Shown: one piece after another, positions 1 through 4,006 of the stretch | Position numbering within the stretch: position 1 is the first letter of the stretch | Layout of the letters: each line of letters opens with the position of its first letter | Assembly: GCA_016839995.1 (NCBI GenBank) | Contig: JAEOTD010000046.1 | Coordinates: 1-6,759 of the forward strand | DNA: 6,759 bases | Origin: Candidatus Hermodarchaeota archaeon | GTDB lineage: Archaea; Asgardarchaeota; Hermodarchaeia; Hermodarchaeales; Hermodarchaeaceae | Direction: 5' to 3' | Translations under genes and position numbers: made by a program | The notes under the pieces: model-generated | What the model saw: the letters and a program-made list of their open reading frames with translations, nothing else | The model's database searches: none | What the model was told of the DNA's origin: nothing

Positions 1-300
1 GAGAGCCTTGCTCTGGGAACAGAAACGACACGCCCAGCGCTGAATTGACGATGAGACAGTTGAGGATCAGAGGTCACTTTGGTTCGAGCGGCGTGCTGGT
101 AACAGTACGCTTGTTAACCTGTTGAGGATGGCGTTGGAACCGATGAAACGGCCCAACACCGTGGGAGCAAGCCCAAATAGGCCATCGATGAGGAGCCTAC
201 TGAGGTGGCGGGTAGGGTGCTTAGCTAGATGCCGTCATATCATTCAAGGTAACTTGAAAGGTTGAACAGAAGATGGGCTACTCTCATTACTGAACCACAC
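1..300 (+). ncRNA. rnpB: RNase P RNA, 3' part (5' end outside window)
   Basis: This is the catalytic RNA of RNase P, which removes 5' leaders from pre-tRNAs. No long ORF explains this stretch, but conserved RNase P blocks occur in the right order. A CR-II-like ACAGAAACGACACGCCC lies near 20-36. A block reading GATGAAACGG then GTGGGAGCAAGCCCAAATAGG (about 143-181, CR-III/L15-type) follows. The CR-V-like ACAGAAGATGGGCTAC (267-282) would form the 3' strand of helix P4. The GGGAGCAAGCCC loop is where archaeal and bacterial A-type RNAs bind the tRNA CCA end. The 5' portion (P1-P3, CR-I) must lie upstream of base 1. The 3' end is estimated from the T-rich CCTTTTCTC at 299-307, since the 5' strand of P1 is not visible. 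A covariance-model search was not possible, so the boundary is approximate. Confidence 0.85.
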
Positions 301-325
301 CTTTTCTCATGAACGGTGGAGAACA

Positions 326-856
326 GTGGAAACCCCCCAAATACTAGTATTCCGTATTCCAGGCTGCGACCCCAAGAAGTGTAGCGCATTAAAACTCGCT
401 CGTCACAAACTAGTTCGGATATTACATAGCCCACGACAAGTTCGTGGGCATCCAATAATCTTAGACCCTTTCGCCTCTCAGGCTTTTTCACCTGCAGATC
501 TAAAACAAGCACAGAAGGCAGGAGTGTTGATTTTAGATTGTTCGTGGAACGAAGCCGTAGAAAAGTTCCAACATCGAATCCGTGGTGAACCACGAGGTCT
601 CCCTTACTTGATAGCTGCAAATCCAATTAATTATGGACGAGTTGGAAAACTTAGTTCAGCTGAAGCGGCAGCAAGTGCATTGTACATACTTGGATTTGTC
701 GATGAGGCGAGAAGAATTCTAAACCTTTTCAAATGGGGACCACATTTCCTGGAGTTAAACTTCGAACCATTGCAAGATTATCAAAGAGCCTCGAATAGTG
801 GTGAAGTTGTACAAAAACAACTCCAGTACATGCCTTCAACAAACGAAGATGAGTGA
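326..856 (+). CDS. tsr3: 16S rRNA aminocarboxypropyltransferase, TSR3/DUF367 family
   Basis: TSR3 transfers the 3-amino-3-carboxypropyl group of S-adenosylmethionine to a uridine-derived base in helix 31 of small-subunit rRNA, a late ribosome-maturation step. The 176 residues match the usual archaeal length. Family signatures are visible: CDPKKCSALKLAR (14-26) in the N-terminal RLI-like region, LDCSWNEA (70-77), GLPYLIAANPINYG (91-104) with KLSSAEA following, and FKWG (135-138). The SAM-binding fold is SPOUT-like (family knowledge). The start is GTG, supported by GGTGGAG at 315-321 five bases upstream and by the conserved CDPKKC block beginning soon after. No separate promoter is obvious. The gene begins about 25 bp after the RNase P RNA, so co-transcription is possible. 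The C-terminal 20 or so residues are polar and unconserved. It ends 13 bp from the convergent nnr gene. Confidence 0.93.
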   Translation: METPQILVFRIPGCDPKKCSALKLARHKLVRILHSPRQVRGHPIILDPFASQAFSPADLKQAQKAGVLILDCSWNEAVEKFQHRIRGEPRGLPYLIAANPINYGRVGKLSSAEAAASALYILGFVDEARRILNLFKWGPHFLELNFEPLQDYQRASNSGEVVQKQLQYMPSTNEDE

Positions 857-869
857 TACTCATTTGTAA

Positions 870-2411
870 TTATTCGCTTATTGGAATGCGAAAGTTATAG
901 GCGATTGGGCTAGCCATTGGTTTTGACAATATTTTTGGAATGTAATTGTCTAGGTCAAATGCAATGACCCCTTGGCCTTTTTCTTGGTACGCAAGTAATC
1001 CTGCAGCACCATTTACAAAGGCACCCGCACAAGCACTTAGGAACGAATTCACTCCTTGAGCACGGAAACCAGCAACAAGCCCCGCTAAAACATCCCCTGT
1101 ACCGCCAACGCTCATAATCGGATGACCGGTCCAGTTTAACCTAGTTTCAGCTGGTGTTGATGCGATATCTACCGGACCTTTCAGTAAGACCACACACTTT
1201 AGTGCCTTCGCTAGGTCACGAACCTGCTGAGCACGTTGAAGCAGAGGTTTGGCGACTTTAATTCCTCTAATCCGGTAGAATTCACCAGCATGTGGTGTTA
1301 TTATCGTGTTAACACCAACTTTCATAACCCGTGATACAACCTTGAGTGCATCAGCATCAATCACAACCGGTTTCTTTTGGCGATTGGCTAAGGACAGTAT
1401 TTTCCCTGCAGCGTCCAACGTTTCATGATGATCACCAATTCCAGGTCCTACTAGCACAGCTTGAACCTTAGAAAGAACCTCCTCGATTAGTGGGAGATCA
1501 GCATTGACTAACTTTTTCTCATTCAAAGTTACGGGAATGAAATCAGGAGAATGGCTGGTTGCCGCCATAATCACTTGTGATGGCGCTGCAAGGTAAACTA
1601 AATCAACACCGCTTCGAAGAGCTCCCATTGATGCAAGAATGGGTGCACCGATGTATTGTGTGCTCCCACCGATAACTAACAAACGTCCAAAGTCACCCTT
1701 TTTTGTGAAAATTGGACGCGGTTGAGTTGCCCTGATAACATCGCCAGGTCCTACATAGAGTTCCGCTTCGGGGGGAATTCCAACATCAGCCACTACCAAT
1801 TTTCCAGTATGCTCTTTGTTTTTCGCTAATCCCACTTTGGCATAATGGAAGGTAACGGTCAAATCCGGTTGAAAGGCATCTGGAGTAGTGGGCTTACCGG
1901 TGTTGGGGTGAATGCCTGTTGGAACATCAATGGCGACTTTGAAAGCTTCCATTTGATTCATGAGTCGGAGGGTTTTGATGAAAGGCGTTCTGGGTTTACC
2001 TTTCACCCCTGTGCCCAAGAGCGCATCTACGACAACATGGACACTAAGCTTAGGTAATTCCGATGTGTCTCGAACTATATGGAGGTCGATAGAGTGCCGC
2101 ATTTTTTGAATTATTTCCCAATTTTTAGCTGCAGCTTCGTTTTGGATATTTTCTGGATCTCCAATAATAACTAGATTCACAATTCGGCATCGAGGTGCAA
2201 GATGCCTTGCAGCAACGAACCCATCACCACCATTCCCTCCTAACCCAGCAAAGATGGCAACATAAGGTAACCGTTTTGTACGTCGAAGAACTTCACGAGC
2301 AACAGCACGACCTGCATTTTCCATTAAGATACGTCGGCTGACACCAAAAAACTCAGCGTTCCATTCAATTGCAGTCATTTCTTCTGCTAACAACGTTCGC
2401 GCAGGTGACAT
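870..2411 (-). CDS. nnr: Bifunctional NAD(P)H-hydrate epimerase / ADP-dependent NAD(P)H-hydrate dehydratase
   Basis: This is a metabolite-repair enzyme. The epimerase half interconverts R- and S-NAD(P)HX, and the dehydratase half turns S-NAD(P)HX back into NAD(P)H using ADP. At 513 residues it has the normal length for the fused form. The NnrE (YjeF-N) part spans about 1-225, with EEMTAIEWNAEFFG, MENAGRAVA (30-38), GLGGNGGDG (56-64; a GGNGGDG variant of GNNGGDG), DALLGTGVKG (129-138) and IDVPTGIHPNTG (161-172). The NnrD (ribokinase-like) part spans about 230-500, with GDFGRLLVIGGS (239-250), GPGIG (322-326), DADAL (352-356), TPHAGEF (372-378), LLKG (409-412) and the GGTGDVLAGL loop (436-445). 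The start ATG at 2411 fits the family N-terminus, with a weak GGATGG about 7 bases upstream. A box-A-like element at 2454-2466 would drive it from its own promoter. Confidence 0.96.
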   Translation of the reverse strand: MSPARTLLAEEMTAIEWNAEFFGVSRRILMENAGRAVAREVLRRTKRLPYVAIFAGLGGNGGDGFVAARHLAPRCRIVNLVIIGDPENIQNEAAAKNWEIIQKMRHSIDLHIVRDTSELPKLSVHVVVDALLGTGVKGKPRTPFIKTLRLMNQMEAFKVAIDVPTGIHPNTGKPTTPDAFQPDLTVTFHYAKVGLAKNKEHTGKLVVADVGIPPEAELYVGPGDVIRATQPRPIFTKKGDFGRLLVIGGSTQYIGAPILASMGALRSGVDLVYLAAPSQVIMAATSHSPDFIPVTLNEKKLVNADLPLIEEVLSKVQAVLVGPGIGDHHETLDAAGKILSLANRQKKPVVIDADALKVVSRVMKVGVNTIITPHAGEFYRIRGIKVAKPLLQRAQQVRDLAKALKCVVLLKGPVDIASTPAETRLNWTGHPIMSVGGTGDVLAGLVAGFRAQGVNSFLSACAGAFVNGAAGLLAYQEKGQGVIAFDLDNYIPKILSKPMASPIAYNFRIPISE

Positions 2412-2453
2412 TAGGCATCCATCCTATACATTTCTTAATGAAGATTGGGGGAC

Positions 2454-2466
2454 GATAAGGCTTTTG
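2454..2466 (-). promoter_or_regulatory. BRE/TATA-like promoter of nnr
   Basis: The minus strand reads CAAAAGCCTTATC, an A-rich BRE-like part followed by a TATA-like part. A start about 25 bases downstream would fall near 2430 and leave a leader of about 20 nt before the ATG at 2411. It closely resembles the elements before tRNA-Lys and tRNA-Leu in this window. The call rests on pattern and spacing only. Confidence 0.5.
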
Positions 2467-2512
2467 ACTGGTCATAGATAATAGCATAATTGTTGAATTT
2501 GGGGCGATTGCA

Positions 2513-2749
2513 ATGCCAAAAGCGTATGTCTTGATTGTCGCGAAAAAGGGTATTCAAAAGGATGACCTACTCGATCCTCTAATGAGTATCGAGGAAGTGA
2601 AGGAAGCTTATCAGGTGCTTTGGAATTTTGATATTGTAGCAAAAATCATTGTGAAGGATATACGCCAATTAAAGCATACAATCATTTCGAAGATACGTCA
2701 GCTCCCTGAAGTCGATAAGACAGTGACACTTATCGCTGCTGAAAACTAA
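2513..2749 (+). CDS. Stand-alone Lrp/AsnC ligand-binding (RAM) domain protein
   Basis: This 78-residue protein consists only of the Lrp/AsnC C-terminal alpha/beta sandwich, without the helix-turn-helix DNA-binding part. The fold pattern is visible: strand AYVLIVAKKG (4-13), helix, EEVKEAYQVLWNFDIVAKIIVKD (27-49), helix, then IRQLPEVDKTVTLIAAE (61-77). Such small proteins assemble as ring-like dimers or oligomers and may bind amino acids or partner with full-length Lrp regulators (family knowledge). The ligand cannot be predicted here. The ATG is preceded by GGGGCGAT at 2500-2507, a near match to the archaeal Shine-Dalgarno, about 5 bases away. It is divergent from nnr across 101 bp. Its promoter is unclear; an AT-rich stretch near 2473-2490 is the only candidate. 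It ends 9 bp from the convergent downstream gene. Confidence 0.9.
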   Translation: MPKAYVLIVAKKGIQKDDLLDPLMSIEEVKEAYQVLWNFDIVAKIIVKDIRQLKHTIISKIRQLPEVDKTVTLIAAEN

Positions 2750-2758
2750 CACAAAATA

Positions 2759-3040
2759 TCAGCGTTTATCCCTTCCAAGGAGATATTTCAACTCGTCTGG
2801 TTCAATATCACGTGGTGGTAAAACCACGTCTGCTCGATAAGAACACCGACGCACTTTCTTTCCGTATTGGTCAACCCATTCAAACATTTGAGCATACATT
2901 TCCATTGCCTGATCTATTGATCCCCACCGCGCTTCCTCGAATATATGATCCCAGCGTTCCGTAAGTTCCTGAAGAATGGCTTCTTGGTTTGATTCATCAA
3001 TTAGTCGATAACCTTCATTGGTAATTCTAACCACAAGCAA
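2759..3040 (-). CDS. Hypothetical small acidic protein, family not recognised
   Basis: This 93-residue protein is one I do not recognise. It looks soluble, with no signal peptide or membrane segment. An N-terminal basic strand (VVRITNEGYRLID) leads into an amphipathic acidic helix rich in Glu, Trp and Met (about 18-58: three Trp, several EE/DE pairs). A short basic patch KKVRRCSYR (61-69) follows, then a polar tail VLPPRDIEPDELKYLLG. No ATG is available in frame near the 5' end. The start used is TTG at 3040, and GTG at 3034 is an alternative. GGAAG at 3052-3056 lies 11 bases before the TTG. It is a normal-looking gene by position: tail-to-tail with the Lrp-domain gene (9 bp) and divergent from tRNA-Lys. 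Coding character is supported by an uninterrupted frame with conserved-looking composition; function is unknown. Confidence 0.65.
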   Translation of the reverse strand: MLVVRITNEGYRLIDESNQEAILQELTERWDHIFEEARWGSIDQAMEMYAQMFEWVDQYGKKVRRCSYRADVVLPPRDIEPDELKYLLGRDKR

Positions 3041-3093
3041 CTATTGTCCAACTTCCTAAGACCAGCTCTACTAGTTTTATCATCCTTGCTACT

Positions 3094-3106
3094 CAAAAGC
3101 TTTATA
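3094..3106 (+). promoter_or_regulatory. BRE/TATA-like promoter of tRNA-Lys, possibly bidirectional
   Basis: The sequence CAAAAGCTTTATA matches an archaeal BRE plus box A. Transcription starting about 25 bases after the TATA would begin near 3128, leaving a leader of about 22 nt before the tRNA. The element is nearly palindromic: read on the minus strand it is CTATAAAGCTTTTG (3094-3107), so it could also serve the divergent hypothetical gene starting at 3040. Confidence 0.6.
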
Positions 3107-3170
3107 GCGTGGTGTTGTTGACTGAAAACCCTGACTCCCTCATGAGTCTCAGGGCTCGTAGCTTAGCCAG

Positions 3171-3198
3171 TCACACAGGGGTTTCCTGTGCGGGCAAA
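3171..3198 (+). other. D-loop intron of tRNA-Lys (28 nt, position 18/19)
   Basis: The unspliced D loop is 38 nt, far too long. Removing 3171-3198 joins G3170 and G3199 as the conserved G18-G19. The intron folds as CACAGG (3174-3179) with CCTGTG (3185-3190) around a GGTTT loop. The BHB is imperfect. The central helix would be AGCC (3165-3168) with GGCA (3193-3196), three G-C pairs plus an A-A mismatch. The 5' bulge is AG|T (3169-3171) and the 3' bulge AA|G (3197-3199). The boundaries are the only ones I found that restore GG, but they are inferred. Confidence 0.8.
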
Positions 3199-3218
3199 GT
3201 CAGAGCATCGGGCTTTTA

Positions 3219-3283
3219 TAGAAGACGCACACAGCCGTACTGTACTAACTCCGTACAACAAGTTGATTCTTGCTTCTAAAGAA
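3219..3283 (+). other. Canonical anticodon-loop intron of tRNA-Lys (65 nt, position 37/38)
   Basis: A textbook BHB is visible. The outer helix is the anticodon stem. The central 4-bp helix is CTTT (3213-3216) with AAAG (3278-3281). The 3-nt bulges are TA|T (3217-3219) and AA|A (3282-3284), cut after the second base of each. The inner helix is AGAAG (3220-3224) with CTTCT (3273-3277). Cutting there gives a standard 7-nt anticodon loop CTTTTAA with UUU as anticodon. Confidence 0.93.
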
Positions 3284-3386
3284 ACCCGAGGGTCGCGGGT
3301 TCAAGTCCCGCCGAGCCCGCCATTTATTTCTTCGAATATTTCATCTCTTAGATTATTTTGAAAAGTAAATGGTGCGGGGGCTGGGA

Positions 3387-3418
3387 ATTTCCGCCATTCC
3401 AAATTACAGGAAGGAGCT
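3387..3418 (-). other. T-loop intron of tRNA-Leu (32 nt, position 59/60)
   Basis: Removal rebuilds the canonical T loop TTCAAAT between CTGGG and CCCAG. In the BHB the outer helix is the T stem. The central helix is TTCA (3424-3421) with GGAA (3392-3389), three pairs plus an A-G mismatch. The bulges are AA|A (3420-3418) and AT|T (3388-3386). The inner helix GCT (3417-3415) pairs with GGC (3395-3393) and then TTCC with GGAA. Splice sites match the same cut rule as the other introns here. Confidence 0.85.
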
Positions 3419-3465
3419 TTTGAACCCAGGAACGCCTACACGACAGGGTTCTGAGCCCTGCGCCT

Positions 3466-3510
3466 ATAACCATTCAAAGGTTCATTTGGAGTTCCAAGAA
3501 CCTTCGAAGA
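3466..3510 (-). other. D-loop intron of tRNA-Leu (45 nt, just before A22)
   Basis: Removal joins GGCCAA to AGGC and restores a normal Leu D arm. The BHB has central helix GGCC (3516-3513) with GGTT (3471-3468), two G-C and two G-U pairs. Its 3-nt bulges are AA|T (3512-3510) and AT|A (3467-3465). The inner helix runs TTCGAAGGTTC (3508-3498) against GAACCTTTGAA (3483-3473), 11 bp including one G-U pair, after a single C-T mismatch. It is capped by a short TTGG-AACT-CCAA hairpin. Confidence 0.88.
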
Positions 3511-3578
3511 TTGGCCAAGCTTGGCTACCCCCGCAAAATTATATTGAAGGGCAAAACTCCTTTTCAACGTCGGAATAA

Positions 3579-3590
3579 GATAAACCTTTG
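3579..3590 (-). promoter_or_regulatory. BRE/TATA-like promoter of tRNA-Leu
   Basis: The minus strand reads CAAAGGTTTATC, matching the elements before tRNA-Lys and nnr. A start about 25 bases downstream falls near 3556, giving a leader of about 21 nt, the same as for tRNA-Lys. The element overlaps one arm of an inverted repeat, GGGCAAA (3549-3555) and TTTGCCC (3587-3593). Confidence 0.55.
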
Positions 3591-3623
3591 CCCAATTTCG
3601 CTCGATATCATAATTAAAATAAA

Positions 3624-3772
3624 GCCAGAATCCAGCCTTTTTAATTGACCAAACTCTGGCACTGCTGCCCGAAACTTATCCATCAAGAAAGTATCTTGAG
3701 TGTTCGGTTCCTGCATCATTGACAGGCACTGCCCCGAAGGGCTGTAACCTCCCGCCTCAAAACAGGCGTTTT
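3624..3772. other. Hairpin-rich intergenic block, candidate structured RNA (strand uncertain)
   Basis: I find no confident protein gene between tRNA-Leu and the phosphatase, but this stretch folds densely. GCCAGA (3624-3629) pairs with TCTGGC (3655-3660). CCGAA (3669-3673) pairs with TTCGG (3703-3707) and encloses TCAAGA-AAGTA-TCTTGA (3683-3699). CCTG (3710-3713) pairs with CAGG (3723-3726). GCCC-CGAA-GGGC (3731-3742) is a tetraloop hairpin. CGCCT-CAAAAC-AGGCG (3753-3768) is followed at once by TTTT, a terminator-like end on the plus strand. On the minus strand the GCCAGA/TCTGGC hairpin is followed by TTTATTTTAATT. The words GGCACTGCTGCCCGAA and GGCACTGCCCCGAA recur at 3658 and 3725. A plus-strand frame stays open here but lacks a start and resembles nothing I know. 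It is not a tRNA: no T-loop pattern occurs on either strand. Confidence 0.35.
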
Positions 3773-3818
3773 AAGTCTCCGTCCAACCAGCGGCGACATG
3801 ATTTTGATTTTAGAGAGA

Positions 3819-3825
3819 TATAAAA
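3819..3825 (+). promoter_or_regulatory. TATA box upstream of the SD-led small ORF
   Basis: TATAAAA is preceded by the purine-rich AGAGAGA. The expected start, about 25 bases on, is near 3847. This places the Shine-Dalgarno GGAGGG (3851-3856) at the very 5' end of the transcript, just before the ATG at 3860. A second box-A-like element lies at 3884-3892, so the phosphatase region may have two promoters. Confidence 0.5.
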
Positions 3826-3859
3826 ACATCAAAAAAAGTCCCTTGTAAAAGGAGGGTAA

Positions 3860-4006
3860 ATGTGCTATTTCAAAGTCCGTGATAAAGCTTTTCTCTTAAT
3901 GAGAGTATACGTGAATCTGTGCCATCTGCTAAATCGATGTCAAATCACCGTCTATGGAGTAGGATTCTTAGAAACGCCGCAGCGTTGGCGCGATTACGAG
4001 TGTTAG
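3860..4006 (+). CDS. Possible 48-residue upstream ORF overlapping the phosphatase start
   Basis: ATG at 3860 has the best Shine-Dalgarno of the window: GGAGGG at 3851-3856, with the GGAGG core four bases from the ATG. It is correctly placed after a TATA box at 3819. The ORF runs 48 codons to TAG at 4004-4006 in the +2 frame and overlaps the first 88 bases of the phosphatase gene (+1 frame). The product starts MCYFKVRDKAFLLMRVYVNL and resembles nothing I know; from residue 20 it shadows the phosphatase. Three readings are possible: a leader peptide that sets translation of the phosphatase, a real but unknown micro-protein, or the true 5' end of the phosphatase separated by a frameshift. The signals are seen directly; translation is inferred. 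Confidence 0.3.
   Translation: MCYFKVRDKAFLLMRVYVNLCHLLNRCQITVYGVGFLETPQRWRDYEC
3884..3892 (+). promoter_or_regulatory. BRE/TATA-like element before the phosphatase gene
   Basis: AAAGCTTTT shares its core with the promoters of tRNA-Lys and of the 5156 gene. A start about 25 bases downstream falls near 3915, which would give an almost leaderless transcript for GTG 3919. Confidence 0.4.

Larger units (their letters stand above)
3152..3322 (+). tRNA. trnK-UUU: tRNA-Lys(UUU) with two introns, CCA encoded
   Basis: Removing two introns gives a complete 75-nt tRNA plus CCA. The acceptor GGGCTCG (3152-3158) pairs with CGAGCCC (3312-3318), discriminator G3319, CCA 3320-3322. The D stem is GCTT (3161-3164) with GAGC (3203-3206). 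The anticodon stem TCGGG (3208-3212) pairs with CCCGA (3285-3289). The anticodon TTT is at 3215-3217, with U33 at 3214 and A37 at 3218. The T arm is GCGGG-TTCAAGT-CCCGC (3295-3311). Exons are 3152-3170, 3199-3218 and 3284-3319. The spliced D arm reads GCTTAGCCAGGTCAGAGC, a typical archaeal D arm with G18-G19 restored. It has its own TATA box and a T-rich tail (TTTATTTCTTC) just after CCA. It converges with tRNA-Leu 47 bp away. Confidence 0.93.
3370..3534 (-). tRNA. trnL-CAG: tRNA-Leu(CAG) with two non-canonical introns, CCA encoded
   Basis: On the minus strand, splicing two introns gives an 85-nt class II tRNA plus CCA. The acceptor GCGGGGG (3534-3528) pairs with CCCCCGC (3380-3374), discriminator A3373, CCA 3372-3370. 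The D stem is GCC (3525-3523) with GGC (3464-3462). The D loop AAGCTTGGCCAA carries G18-G19. The anticodon arm is CAGGG-CTCAGAA-CCCTG (3460-3444) with anticodon CAG at 3453-3451. The 14-nt variable arm TCGTGTAGGCGTTC (3443-3430) is the class II mark of Leu. The T arm is CTGGG (3429-3425) with CCCAG (3385-3381), and the spliced loop is TTCAAAT. Exons on the plus scale are 3511-3534, 3419-3465 and 3373-3386. There is no anticodon-loop intron. A T-rich TTTACTTTTC follows the CCA. Confidence 0.93.

Noticed and set aside
240..626. 128-codon minus-strand ORF
   Set aside because: It is antisense to tsr3 and the RNase P RNA end, with no domain and a low-complexity, cysteine-containing translation typical of shadow frames.
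3391..3430. Resemblance of CCATTCC...GGAAGG to helix III/loop C of 5S rRNA
   Set aside because: The loop E and helix IV signatures are missing, and the segment is fully explained as the T-loop intron and T arm of tRNA-Leu on the other strand.
3444..3460. Plus-strand stem-loop CAGGGTTCTGAGCCCTG read as a tRNA-Gln(CUG) anticodon arm
   Set aside because: It is the complement of the tRNA-Leu(CAG) anticodon arm. The plus strand offers no D or T arm, whereas the minus strand gives a complete tRNA.
3373..3535. TGCGGGGG...CCCCCGCA as terminal inverted repeats of a MITE
   Set aside because: No target-site duplication is seen, and the repeats are the acceptor stem and discriminator region of tRNA-Leu.
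3369..3578. 69-codon plus-strand ORF starting ATGGTGCGGGGG
   Set aside because: It lies antisense over the whole tRNA-Leu gene, starts in the complement of its CCA end, and has no protein-like composition.
3621..3822. Open plus-strand frame across the hairpin block, and short minus-strand frame MSPLVGRRLKT, considered as remnant of an IS200/IS605 transposase or TnpB tail
   Set aside because: There is no start codon or Shine-Dalgarno, no catalytic motifs, no matching left end and no recognisable TnpB zinc finger. The resemblance was only to a generic hairpin end.
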